Shown here one piece after another: positions 22,843-35,100 of a stretch of DNA of 64,000 nt (the stretch's first letter is position 1; the number at the start of each line of letters is the position of its first letter). Under the pieces are notes generated by a model. It saw nothing but the letters and a program-made list of their open reading frames with translations, was not told the origin of the DNA and did no database searches. Position numbers and translations under genes: made by a program. Source of the DNA: Cyanophora paradoxa (lineage: Eukaryota > Glaucocystophyceae > Cyanophorales > Cyanophoraceae); the NCBI GenBank assembly GCA_004431415.1, contig QPMI01000214.1, positions 87,651 to 151,650 on the forward strand, written 5' to 3'.

Positions 22843-24719
22843 ATGGAGGATCCGCGCTCGCCGCCGCTGCTCCTGGTGGTGGCAGTGCAAGGGGCGTCCG
22901 TGATTGGCGATGCGCTCGCGCAGCGGTGCGCGCTGCTACAAGGCCCCGTCACAGCGCCCGCAAAATCCTTATTTCGAGCGCCAGGTGTCAAAACGTCTGC
23001 TTTCGTACGTTATACACCGGACTCGCACTGTCAGTTTCATTGCAAGCGCTGACGACGATAGCGCAGAACGTCACCGGGCGCAGATGCTGCTCGGCCTGAC
23101 GACCGTCTCGGCGGTGCAGGTCATGGTCCTGCTCGCCCTCGCGCAGGCGCGGCGCGGCGGGGCCGCCGTTTTCGAATTCGAGCGAAGCTGACCTCGCCGG
23201 CGCCAGCTCTTACTCCCCGCCGAGATAACGGGCGCTGTGTACGAGGGGCGCGAACTGGTGCGTACGCACTCAGCGGGGCGGGGCGTGGGTCCGGTCCAGC
23301 GGGGCGGCCGCGGAGCGGCAGTGAGGTCGCCGTCGCAGAAGCGGTGCTGCCTGGGGTGGGATGAAGGGCCCGTGCCGGCGTCGGTGAAGGACTGCGTCGA
23401 GGTGAATTGCAGCCGTCGCCCCGTGCCGGCGCTCGCCGGCGCCGGCAGCCGCTCTGAGCTCGAGCACCGGCGCACCGCAGCGGGCGTGCGCGGCGCAGGG
23501 CCCCTTCTCGATCCCGGGTTTCCTATGGGGGCACCCAGCGCTGCTGCTGAACGGGCTGCTGAACATCGTGTACTACTGGGCGGAGATCGAGCTCTACCGC
23601 ACGCCCCTCGGCCTCGTCCTCATCGTCTGCAGCGCTCTCGCGTGCGCGCCCCGCCCCGCCCCGCGCGGCCCGGCGCCCGACGCGCCGCCCCAGCTCCACC
23701 TTCCTTCTCGACCCCGTCGCCCGGTGCCCGCCGCCCGCCGCGCCGCCCCGGCCCGCCCCTCCCGACGCCGCGCAGGGCCTTCGGGCTGCCGGCCTCCGCG
23801 GCCTCCCCACCCCCGTCCTCCTCCTCGGCTTCGCGGGTTCGCCATCCCCCCCGACCCCTCTTCCGCCCCCGCCCCGCCCCGATCGCCCCGCAGCTGCCTC
23901 GCCTGCGCAGTGGAGCTGCCCGCGGCGGACCCGCAGCGCCAGCTGCCGCCGCCCGCCGCCGCTCCCCCGCGGGGCGGCGGGGCGGGCCAAGCTGAAGAGC
24001 AGTGGCGACGAGGACGGAGACGGCGAGGCGGTTTCCCCGCGAGGCGGCGGCGAAGCGGCGGCGGGGCCGGCAGCGGCGGCGGCGGCGGCGGCGCAGGCGC
24101 AGGTGCACCTGCGCGGGGCCCACCGCGAGAAGGAGGGCGCCGGCAGGGAGCCCAAGGCGGCCCCCGCGGGGGCGGGCGCTGGGGGCGGGGCGGAGGGCGG
24201 CGGGGGCGGCGCCCTGCAGCGGACGCTCGCCGTCCTCGTCCCCTTCTTCGCGCTGAGGTGGGCCCGTGCGCTGCCCCCGCCTCCTCCGCTGAGGCGCCGC
24301 AGCTTCTCCTACTGCCTCTGGTTCGTCACCCAGGTCCGCGCCCCGCCCCACTGCAGACGCGCCGCGCGGGCGGGGGGCCCCCGCCAGCTGCCCCCCCGAA
24401 CCGGCCCCGCCGCGCACGCAGAAGTACTTCCACGACGACTACGGCCTCAACGGTTGGGCCCGGCCCCGCGCTCTGCGCCCCGCGTGCGGCGGCGCTGGGC
24501 CTCACCGACGGGGGCAGCGTGGGGGTACACGGCGGTGGACCAGGGCTTGCTCCCCCTGTACATCGTCCCCTTCCTCTACGCCGCCGCCGCCTCCCCAACC
24601 CTCGCCCCCGCCGTCGGCTTCCGCCCCGTGCGCCCCACCGCCCCGCCCCCCGCCCCTACACCGCTCCACGGGACCCTTTCCGCCCGGCGTGCCCGCCCCG
24701 CGCTGTGCCCCCGCCCCCC

Positions 24720-24751
<32 letters not shown>

Positions 24752-25175
24752 TGCCCCTCACCCTGACGCCTCGCCGCTTCTCGGGCAGGGGGAGGGGGTG
24801 CGGGAGGTGGCGGCGGGGGCGTGGGAGCGGGCCCCGCTCGCTTCCCTCTTCGCCTACCGCCTGCTGGCGAACGGGCGGGCGCTGCTCTACTTTTATTTGA
24901 TCATCCTATACGATATGGCCGCTGTCTATGTTACACTGTGCCCGCGCCGGCCCGCCCCGCCCCATGCCGAGCGCGGGTGACGGGGGCGCGGGGGCAGGAC
25001 GCTGGTGCGGGTGCTCCTCTCGTGGCTGGTCTCCGTGGGGCTCTGCCTGCTGGCGCCTGGCCTGGTGGGGACGCCCCCGGAGGAGCGCGCCGCAGTGCTC
25101 GCCCCCCGTGCCCTCGCCCTCAAGGCCGCCGGCTCCCTCTGCATCCTCGCCGCCCTCCTCGCGGCCCCCCGCTGA
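22843..25175 (+). CDS. Multi-pass membrane protein, unknown
   Basis: Not recognised. From ATG 22843 (MEDPRSPPLLLVVAVQGASV) the exons contain at least six hydrophobic segments: AQMLLGLTTVSAVQVMVLLA, FLWGHPALLLNGLLNIVYYW, LGLVLIVCSALA, LQRTLAVLVPFFALRWA, LLPLYIVPFLYAAAA, ALLYFYLIILYDMAAVYVTL, LLSWLVSVGLCLLAP and LKAAGSLCILAALLAA. A low-complexity Glu/Ala loop lies at about 24.0-24.2 kb. Introns are short and C-rich, one holding a 30-base C run at 24721-24750. Stop at 25173-25175. Several splice sites are unclear, so the gene model is rough; the topology suggests a transporter or membrane enzyme but gives no substrate. Confidence 0.5.
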
Positions 25176-26182
25176 TCGTGAGAGAGGGCCGCCCTTCCCG
25201 GGCACCGCGCGGTGTGCGGTACATGATTCATGATCATGAGCGCGTCTCTTGCATTGAATCGCGACACGTACGCGTACGTGTGGTGCTCGCTAGCTGTCTA
25301 ACTAGCAGCACATCGGTGATCATGATCTACGCCGAAATTGAAACTTTCGAAATTTTGAGCTTTAAAATTTAGAGACCGACCGTCGGACTCGGCGAGATCG
25401 GGTTTTAATTTGCTTTCTGGGTCGAGCCCGGGGCGGCCTCAGAGTGCTCTCAGAGTCTAGATCTTGCAAGCTCCGGACTAGGGCTCGGGTTTGAAGCGCA
25501 CTGAACGTACCACGGTGAAACTTTGAAATCAAACTTGAAAATTCAATGATTCCGGGTCCGACGGTCGACGCCCGTCAAATGCCCGACCGTCGGACGGTCA
25601 ACGTCACCGAGTCAAATCCCGTACGCGTCACGGCGTCTAACTTGGCAATCCCTCAAGTCATGATCAACCCCGTCAACCGTTGAACGTTAACTGAGTCACA
25701 CACGCCGCCGGCGTTCAACCCTCAGCTGCAGGGCTCATGATCATGTAAGCTCAGCCCTGGCAGGGCACGCCGTGACGCCAAATTCGAACTTGGAATCACA
25801 CGCGATGTTAATCGCCATGAGCGCGTCTCTTTTATTGGCCACGAGCAAAGCCGGATCAGACACGAGCACAACAGATTGGCGCGCAACAGATCGGAGCGCT
25901 CTCCTCACATCCTTCAAAAAAAAAAGAGAAACCAAATAAATTCTATGCAATGCGCAACTCAATCGACAAAGGGGATGACACGCGGCCTCAGGGCCTTGAC
26001 GTACATGCACACTGTGATACACTGGACAACCTACATTATGCGCACCCGGCGGTACCCGGCCGCGGTTGCTGGTCTACGCTGTGAGACTCATGAGAAGGGA
26101 ACGAGCCTTTCGGCTCACAATGTTGACGCTATCTTCGTCGGATTCGGAAAGATCGCTCTGGGAAAGGCCACGGGATGAACGG
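25176..26182. other. 1-kb convergent spacer, AT-richer, palindrome-rich
   Basis: Clearly lower GC than its surroundings. TGATCATG-type palindromes occur near 25222, 25318, 25660 and 25737, and inverted GTCCGACGGTC/GACCGTCGGAC words at 25376 and 25552-25600. An 11-base A run starts near 25917. Only short stray ORFs; no gene supported. Confidence 0.55.
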
Positions 26183-29100
26183 TTAGGCGGCCTGGGTGCG
26201 GGGGGCGGCCTTGGAGGAGGGTGCGGGGGCCGGGAGGGGCGCGGCGGGGGCGGCGTGGGCGTGGGCGACGGCGTACTCGCCCGAGTGGGCGATGGAGACG
26301 GCGACGGCGGCGAGGCCGCAGGCGGCGGCGAGCTCGGCGGCCGCCCCGTGGAGGCGCACGCCGGGGCCCCCGACGGCCCGCGAGGACCTCGATCTCGCGC
26401 AGCGGGGCCGCCGAGCCGCGCAGGCCCTTGTTCGCCGGCGTCGCGGGGGCCGCCTCGGAAGCCGCCCCGAGGGCCTTGACGACGGCCTCCTTGGCGGCCC
26501 AGCGGCCGGCGAGGGAGGAGGCGGGGTCGGGCTGGCGGGCGCAGTGGGCGAGCTCGGCGGGGGTGAAGTTGCGCTCGAGGAAGAGGTCGCCGGCGGGGCG
26601 CCCGCGGAAGAGGCCGATCTCCTCCACGTCCACCCCACGAAGGCCCCGCCGGCGCCGCCCCCGCCCCGCCGCCTCCGCCGCGCTCTGCAGCCCCGCCCGC
26701 CCGCCGCCGGCACCGCGTGGCCGGCCTGCCCCCGCCGCGTCAGCCGCTGGGGCGGGCGGGGCGGGGCGGGGCGGGGCGGGGCGGACGGGCTGGAGGGCGG
26801 CGTGGGGCACGTGGTAGGTGAGGGGCCCGGGGACGGCGAGGCGCGCGCCCGCGGGTCCAGCAGCACCGCGTGCTGCCCCCACGTCAGGCCCGCCCCCGCA
26901 CGCCCCGCGCCCCCGCACGCCCCGCCCGCCCCGCCCTGCTGCACCCAAGCCGCCCACGCTGCGCGCTAGAGGGCGGGGCGGCGAGGGCGGACCATGTCCT
27001 CGCTGGCGTAGGGGGCGTCGCCCTTGACGGCGACGAAGGGGCGCTTGGCGGCGAGGACCTCGTGGTGGAAGCGGCGGGCGGCCGCGAGGCGCGCCTCCCG
27101 CTTGGCGGCGTACTCGGCGAGCGCCGCCGGCTCGAGGGCCCCCAGCACGTGCTCCGGGGAGACCACCAGCAGCGCCGCCCCCGCCTGCCAGACTCTGAGA
27201 GGGGCGCGGGGCGGCGGGGCAGGCGGGGCGGCGGGGCGGACCTGGCCGAAGCCGAAGGAGGTGAGCATGCCGGCGTGGATGGGGCGCTTCGCGGGCAGCC
27301 GCAGCGCGCGGTCGACGGTGAGGATGTTGGTGTAGGGGCGGAGCTCGGCGGCGACGTTGTCGGCGTTGCGGTTCGGGGGCACGACGTTCTCCGCCATCGC
27401 CTGCAGGAGCCCGTTGAGCATCCACGCGGCGGCGGCGCCCTTCGGGTGGCCCGTGAGGTGCTTCTGGCAGACAATGGGCACGGGGTGGCCCTCGCGCCGC
27501 CCCAGGTGGTCGAGCATCTCGTGCAGCACCATGAACTCGTTCTTCTCGTTCGCCTTGGTCGACGTCCCGTGCAGCGAGGCGAGCCCGATGTCGTCCGGCG
27601 TGAGGCCGAACTGCGCCAGGCCGGCCCGCATCGGCGCCGGGGCGCCGGCGGCGGCGTCGGCGCCCTCCTGCCAGGCGGCGGCGCTGCCGGCCATCTTGGC
27701 GGCGGCGCGCTCGATGCGCGCCGCGCGCTGCTCGACGGCGGCGGCGTCGGCGCCGGCCTCCTTCAAGGCGGCGGCGCGGTACGCCTCGGCGGCGGCGCGC
27801 CCGGCGGCGAGGGCGGCGCGGCGCTCGGCGAGAGACGGGAGGGGGATGCGGCCGCCGGGGTGCTCCTCCTTGGCGAAGGACATGATGCCGCAGCCGGGGG
27901 CCGGCACGGACTTGCCCTGGCGGTCGGAGGCGGTGCGCGCGAAGGCGACGACGCCGTAGATGGGCGCCCCGATGCGGATCGCCAGGTCCGCCGTCATCAG
28001 CACCTGCCCGCCCCGCCCCGTCGGCGAGAGCTCTCACGCCGCGCCGCCCGGCGTGCGGAGGACTCGCGGGGGCCGCATGCAGAGGCCCTCTCTGAGGCGC
28101 TCCTCCGGCTTCCCTCGCGGGGCGGGGTTCGCGGGGCGGACCTGGGTGCCGGTGCCGTGGGACTCGACGAAGCCGGCGCGGGAGGAGGTCGTGGGGCGGG
28201 ACATCTCGCGCGGCTCGCGCCCCCGCGCGGCGTCCTCCACGCAGTTCACCGTCGCCTTCATCTGCGCGAACTCGTACGCCGTCTCCTCCGCGAAGTCTGC
28301 CCCAAGCCGCCCCGTCAGGCCCCTCCAGCCGCGGGGCAGAGGGCGCGCCGGTCTTCTCGCAGCAGGGAAAGGGGCGCGGCGGGGCGGGGCGGGGGCGCAC
28401 CGTCGTAGCCACCGACGAGCATGACCTTGGCCTTGCCCGAGAGGATCGTCTCCGCCCCGACCTCCACCGACTGGGCCGCCGTCGCGCACGCCCCCACGGG
28501 CGTCTTGATCGGGCCCGAGGCCGAGAGCAGCAGCATGTTGACCCAGGCGGGGACCGTGTTGATGAAGGTTTCCTGCAGCGTGTCGGCCGCCATCGTCTGC
28601 TCCATGCGGCGCTTGACGAAGATGTTCTGGAGGGCCTTGGCGCCGCCCATGCCGCCCCCGATGGCGTTGCCGACCTCGCTCGGGTGCACGTACTGGTAGA
28701 GCTCGTACGGGTCCGTCACTCCCGCCGACGCCAGCGCATCTGGTTACGTATACAATTCAAAACGTGCGAACTGACTTGGAGGAGACGGGACGCGGACCGA
28801 CGACGGCGACGAGGGTGTAGAGGCAGGTCGGCTCGACCTGGTCGACGATGTCCTTGGGGATGCCGTACGTCGCGGGGCTCCATCCGGTGGGGATCTGCCC
28901 CGCCACGAAGCGGTCGAAGGTGGTCGCCTTGGGGACGTAGAGGACGGCGCCGCGGTGGAGGCGGCAGAGGCAGCGGGCCTCGTCGCCCTCGCCCTCGACC
29001 CAGACCTCCGCCTTGTCGCCGTGCTGCCGGCGGAAGAGCTCCGCCTCCGCGGGGGAGGCGACCTCGAAGGGCGGCAGCTCCCGCTCGATGACCACCTGCC

Positions 29101-32100
29101 GCAGGAACTCCTTGTGGTTCGGCTGCCCCAGCCCCGTCAGCGGCGGCCCGGGGCGCGGCGCAGAGTGCGCTCGGGCCCGGGCAGGGAGGCTGTGCGCACG
29201 TCGACATGGACGACGTCGGGCTCGATGACGCGGATGCCGGTGTGCTCGAGGAAGTCGCGCTCGTACTTGCGGCCGACCTCGCTGTCGGTGAGGGGCTCCT
29301 TGGTCTTGGCGTCGAGCCAGCCGGTGTAGAAGCCGCGGGCGAGGGGCCCGTGGTGGTACTTGACCATCCCCATCGTGAAGGCGAGCTCGATGGCGGCCGC
29401 GAGGCCGAAGCGCCCGCTCCGCTCGTACTCCCACCGCACGCGGGCCGACCCGAAGGGCCCGACCTCGCCGAAGCCGGCGATGACGACCGTCTTCTCGAGG
29501 TCGACGAGGCCGCGCAGCTCGCGCAGCTGCTCCAGCCGCTCCGGCGAGGGCAGGCGGGGGAAGGAGGCCCACCAGGCCGGGCTCGCCTTCGGCTCGATCG
29601 CCGCCACGGGCCGCTTGGCGCCCTTCTCCTGCGTCGCGTCGGCCCACGCGGCGGCGAGGCCCTGGGAGCGCTCCGTGATCTCGCGCCGGGCGTTGCGCGC
29701 GAAGGCGGCGAGGTCGGGGATGCGCTCGAAGCCGCCCGAGAGGTCGGCCCAGACGGGCTCGTGCTCGGCGAGGGTCACCACGCGCGGGTGCAGGAGGCCC
29801 AGCAGGTTGAACGCCGTCTCCTTCGCCGAGAAGGTCCGGGCCCCCTCCTTCTCGAAGGCCGCCGCCGTCCAGTTGTTGGCGTTCATGAGGCCCGTGCCGC
29901 GCGTCCAGCCGATGACGGCGCCGGCGAGGGTGAGGTAGTCGCGCCAGCCCTCGGAGGCCCACTTCTCGAGGAGGACCTCGAGGCCGATCTTGGACTCGGA
30001 GTAGAGGCCGTCGCCCCCGAAGAGGCCGTGGTTCGGCGAGAGCGGGAGCACGACGTGCGCCGGCCGCGTGTTCACCCCGCGCTTCTCCTTCTCGTTCTTG
30101 ATGGCGCCCATCATCTGCGGGGGCCCGCGTTCGGGCGGGGGAGGGGGGAAGGGGGGAAGGGCGGGGCGGGCCGGGGCGGGGGCGACGCACGCGGACGGTG
30201 TTCGTGAGCATGACGCGGTGGGCGAGCTCGGAGCGGGCGTCGATCTTGCCGATGTCGCGCCCCGCCTCGGGCACGGCCGAGAAGGGGACGAAGTAGTCGA
30301 CGTCGGCCTTGAGCGTCTCGTAGACGTACGCGACGAGGTTCGCGCAGTCCTGCGAGGAGGCCCCGTTGAAGGGCACGACGATGAGCTCCGCCCCCGCCGC
30401 CCCGTGCTCGCGGAAGAGGGCCCGGAAGTGCTCGTGCTGCGCCGCCGTCATCCCGGGGCGGCCGCCCGAGGTGGCCCCCGTGGGGTCCGCGAAGCCGCCG
30501 GCGATGACGCGGGCGCCGGCGGCGAGCAGCGCCTTGACGAGCTCGGCGGCGATGGAGCCGCGGTCGCAGCCGTGCACCAGCGCCGTGCGGCCGCGGAAGG
30601 TCACGCCGGGGCTGGCGAGCTCGGCGAGGGCCTCGAGGAAGGTCGCGGTGCAGGCCGGCGAGTACTCCCGCTCCAGCGCCCCCGCCTCCTTGTGGCCCTC
30701 GCTCCGCCCGTGCCGCTTCAGGTAGAGCAGCGGCCGCGCGTGCTCGTCGGCCGCCCGCGCCCCGCCGCGCGCCATCTCCCGCACGTAGTCGCTGGCGTCG
30801 CAGATGCCGGGGCGCGGCACCTCCTCGTAGATGACCTTGCCGTCCTGCGTGATCTCCACCCGCGGCATCGTCGGCGTCGCGAAGTCCCGGAAGACCGGTG
30901 CCGGGCCCTTCGCCAGCTCCGTCAGCAGCTCCTCGAAGGCGGCGGCGGCGGCCGGCGCCCCCGCGCGGGTCGCCTCGTCGACGGCGGCGCGGGCGTAGGC
31001 GGCGAGCTCGGGGCAGGCGCGGTTGCGGAGGGAGTGGAGGCGGGCGAGGAGGGTGTCGCCGGCCATGTGCTCCCCGGCGACGAGCGCGTGGAAGAGCTCC
31101 AGCGCGTCGGCGCGCGCCCAGTTCCACGCGCTGTCGTACCGCCGCTCGCGGTTCGCGTCGAACATCGGCCGCACCGCGTCGATGTACTCCTGCCCGAACT
31201 CCTCCGCCGCCGCCCCCGCCAGCAGCGGGCCGGCCGCTGCCGCCGCCGCCTCGTGCCGCTCGCCCTTGCCGCCGCGCAGCTCCCGCAGGGCGTGCTCCAT
31301 GGCGCGGATCTGCGTGGCAAGCAGCTCCGCCTCGAGCTTCTTCATCGCGTCCAGCGCCTTGCTGTCCACCACCGCACCCGCCCCGCCGGCCGCCGCCCCG
31401 CCGGCCGCCCCGCCGGCCCCCGCGACGGGGACGCGGACGCCGTGGGCAGCGCCGTAGGCGTCGCAGACGGCGTCCCAGAAGGCGTTGGCGTCGGCCTCGG
31501 AGGCGAGGCGCGCCGGCGGCTCCATGGCGAGGGCGTGCAGCTGGACGGCCTGAGAGCGGCCCTCGCCCAGCAGCCGCCGCCCCGCCAGGTAGCCCTTCAC
31601 CTGCGCCGCCCCGTAGCCGGCCGGCATCTTGGCGGCGATCATGCGCGCCACCCAGGCCGAGGCGACGGTGCCGAGCCGCGCGTACGAGGCGAGCGCGGGG
31701 CGCGCGGCGAGCGAGTCGAGGCTCGCCTCGGCGGCGCCGTCGCCCGTCTGCCCCGCGAACTCCTTGTCGAGGTCGCCGACGATCTCGTTCTGGATGGCCG
31801 ACTTGCCCCCGCAGAAGTCCTTGATGCTCTTCGACCCGTCGCTGACCTCCCCGTACCCCTTCTTCAGCTTCATGCAGAGCGCCACCCGCACCACGTCCAC
31901 CGCCGCCACCGGCGCATCCGCCAGCGGCGACCCCGACGCCGCCACGACCGCCACCGGCGCCGCAGCCGCCGGGGCAGGGGCCGGCGCCGGGGCAGGGGCG
32001 GCAGGGGCGGGGGGCTTGGGGGCCGGGGGGCGGGGGCGGGCGGGGGCGAGAGCTGGGGGCTCTTGTGGACGGGGGCGTCGGAGGGGGCGACGTCGGGGAG

Positions 32101-35100
32101 GGCGTAGAGGATCGGGTCGCGCTCCGTGGTCGAGAGCAGCTCGGCGTCGCGCCCAATGCTCCCTAGCAGCAGCTTTGCCATCCCGCAGAGCGTCTTCGCC
32201 GGGCCGATCTCGACGACGCGCTCGGCGCCGTAGGCGGCGGGGGCGAAGAGGAACTCCTGGGTCTCGATCCAGCGGACGGGGGAGGCGAACTGGTAGGCCA
32301 TGCTCTCGATGAGCATCACCTTGGCGACGCCGTCGAGGCCGAGGCGCGCGACCTCGCCCTCCCACCCGGCCACCAGCTCCCGCAGCACGGGGCTCTCCGT
32401 CTCCCGCAGCATCGCCTCCGCGTACGCCTTGTCTGTCCGGAACGGCTTCCCCAGCAGGTTCGGCACGAAGCGCCCGTCCAGCGTCGACGCCCGCACCTGC
32501 CGCCCCGCGCGTGAGCCCGGCGGGGCGGGGGCATGGGCGGGGGAGGGGGCGACCTCGGTCATGCGGTCGAGGAGGATCTTGCGGAAGGTCGGCACGCCGG
32601 AGCGGAGGAGGCGGGAGTGGAAGGGCACGTCGATGCCGGGGAGGGGGACGGTCGCCTGCCCGCGCTCGGGCATGCCGTACGGGTCGGCGTCGTAGCGGGC
32701 CTTGACGGCGCCGAGGGCGGCGGCCGCCGCCGCCTGCATCTGCTCGGCGCCCTGCGGCGCCGCCCCCGCCTTCTTCATCGCGTCGAGGGCCACGCCGAGG
32801 GCCGCCACGCAGCGCCGCGTCCCCGCCGCCACGTACTGCGAGCCGCGCACTGGGGGCCGGGGGCGAGGTGAGGGGGGCGGGGGCGGCGGGGGGCGGGGGC
32901 GGGACCGTTGAAGTTGACGAGCTGGAGGAGCTCGGCGGCGGCGGCGCTGATGGCGGCGACGGTCCCCTCGAGGACGGCGTCGGTGCAGAACTTGCCGACG
33001 CGGGAGGGGTTCGCGGCGGCCATGGCGTAGGGGGAGCGGCCCTGTGCGTCCCGCACGACGGCGACCTGCATGGTGATGCCGCGCAGGAAGGTCGTCTCGA
33101 TGACGCCCTCGATGCGGAACGAGTTGACGACGCAGGAGAGGCAGCCGTACTCGCCGAGCGAGTGCCCGGCGAAGGCGAGGGTCTCGGGGAGGAGGGCCCC
33201 CTGCTTGAGCTCGGCGTAGACGGCCATGTCGTAGAGGAGGATGGCCGGCTGCTGGAACTGCGTCGCGAAGAGCAGGCCCTCGGGCGCCCGGTACGTGTAC
33301 GAGTTGGAGGCCTCCGTGAGGCCCGGGAAGAGCTCCGCCACCGCCCGCTTCTCCTCCCCCGGCACCGGCGCCTGGTACCGCGAGAGCTGCCCCCGCCCCG
33401 CCTCAGCCGCCGCCCCGGCGGGGCGGGGGCGGGCGGGCGGACCGTGAGGTAGTTCTCGCGGATGCGCTTGCCACGGGTGCCGCCGAAGTGGACGGTGAGC
33501 TCGGTCGGGTTGCGGCGGACGATGTCGAGGATGGAGAAGCCGTACTTGTCGCGGAGGTAGCGGTCGCCGCGGTCCCACACGGCCCGCGCCGCCCCCGAGG
33601 AGGCGTAGAGATCCATCCCCATGCCCACCCCCGCGCTCCCCTGGCCCGTGAAGACGTACGCCGTGCGGCGCTGCTCGATCTCGGCCTGCCCGCGCAGCAC
33701 GAGGCGGCCGTCGGCGGCCTTGAGCTCGATGTCGACGGCCATGAAGCCGCCGCGCATGCCGACGTGGCGGGCGGAGAGGGCGAGCTCGTCCCCGGCGACC
33801 AGCGTGTCGACGAAGGAGACGCGGTAGCGCCGGATGCGGTCCCCGCGCCCCACGCACACGTGCTGCTCCAGCAGCCGCCGCCCCTGCGCGCTCGTCCACA
33901 TCCCGTGCACGATCGGGCCCTCGAAGCCGACGAGCTCCGCGAAGAAGGGGTTGTTGTGGATCGGGTTGTGGTCCCGCGACGCCGCGCTGTACGGCGAGCT
34001 GCTGTGCGGCGCCCGCACCGTCGCCGCGCGCGAGAGCAGCGAGTAGCCGCCGCCGGGGAGGGGCTTGGGGGCGTCGGCGTTGGTGCCGGCGGCGCGGGCG
34101 AGGTAGCCGAGCACGGCGCTCGCCTCGCCCGACTCGTGCGCCACCTCCGCGACCACCGCCCCGCCGACGGCGTCGAGGACGCGGCCGGTGGAGAGGGAGT
34201 GGACGACGGTACCGCGGTGGGCGGGGCACCAGCAGCTCCGCTCGACAGTGCGCAGCTCGAAGACGAGCTCCGCGCCCTCCGTGACCGCCGCCCCCGGGAC
34301 GAGCTTGAGCCAGGGCTTGTCAGCGAGCACGGCGGCGGCGCGGGCGTCGGGGAGGGTGATCGCGGTGCGCCCCGCCTGCTCCTTGAAGTAGCGGGCCTTG
34401 GAGCCGTCGGGGCCGCAGCACGCCTCGGCCGCCGCCGTCGACGGCGCCTCGCGGACGAGGAAGGAGCTGCTGACCTCGACGGCGACGGCACCGGTGTCGG
34501 CGCGGACGAGGGCGCCGGCGACGGCGATGGTGAGGCCGAGGGAGGAGCGGGAGAACTCGGTGACGCGCATGGAGGAGGCGAGGCGGTCGCCCTCGCGTAG
34601 CGGCGCCGTGTCCCGCGCCGTGAAGTCGTTCGAGAGGTGGACGAGCTTGGCGAGGTCGAGCGCCGGCTCCCGCGCCTCCACCACGGGCGCCATCAGCGCC
34701 TCCCAGCCGGCCACCACCGCGAAGTCCAGCGGCGCCACCAGCCGCCCGCCCTCCTCCCGCGGCGTGTGCCCCACCGCCCGGCAGAAGCGCTCCACGTCGG
34801 CGCGTTGCACGGCGAAGGGGGCGCCGGGCTGGGCCCCCGCCGGGGGCGACCAGACGCGGCGGTAGAAGTCGGTGATGGCCTTGGAGCGGTTCTCCTGCAC
34901 CTCGAGGAGGGGCGCGTAGCCCATGCGCGGCCGCGTCTCGTACTCCAGCGTCAGCGGGATCGCCTCCGTCGCGCTCCCGCTCCCCGTGAGGCGCACGTGG
35001 TTGATCGTCACCGCGATGCGCCCGCTGTCCAGCAGCCGGGCCTCCACCGCCGGCGCCCCCGAGCACACGAAGCCCCTGCCCCCCGTCGGCCCCGAGCAGC

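Noticed and set aside
25176-26182. Short ORFs in the AT-richer spacer as small genes
   Set aside because: Few codons, no conserved motif, and starts are mostly non-ATG.
26870-28408. 512-codon plus-strand ORF opposite the ketosynthase
   Set aside because: Antisense shadow of the conserved KS domain.
30068-32107. 679-codon plus-strand ORF opposite the FAS gene
   Set aside because: It mirrors the ACP-KR coding region. GC-rich codons leave antisense frames open; the composition is Ala/Arg/Gly filler and no domain is seen.
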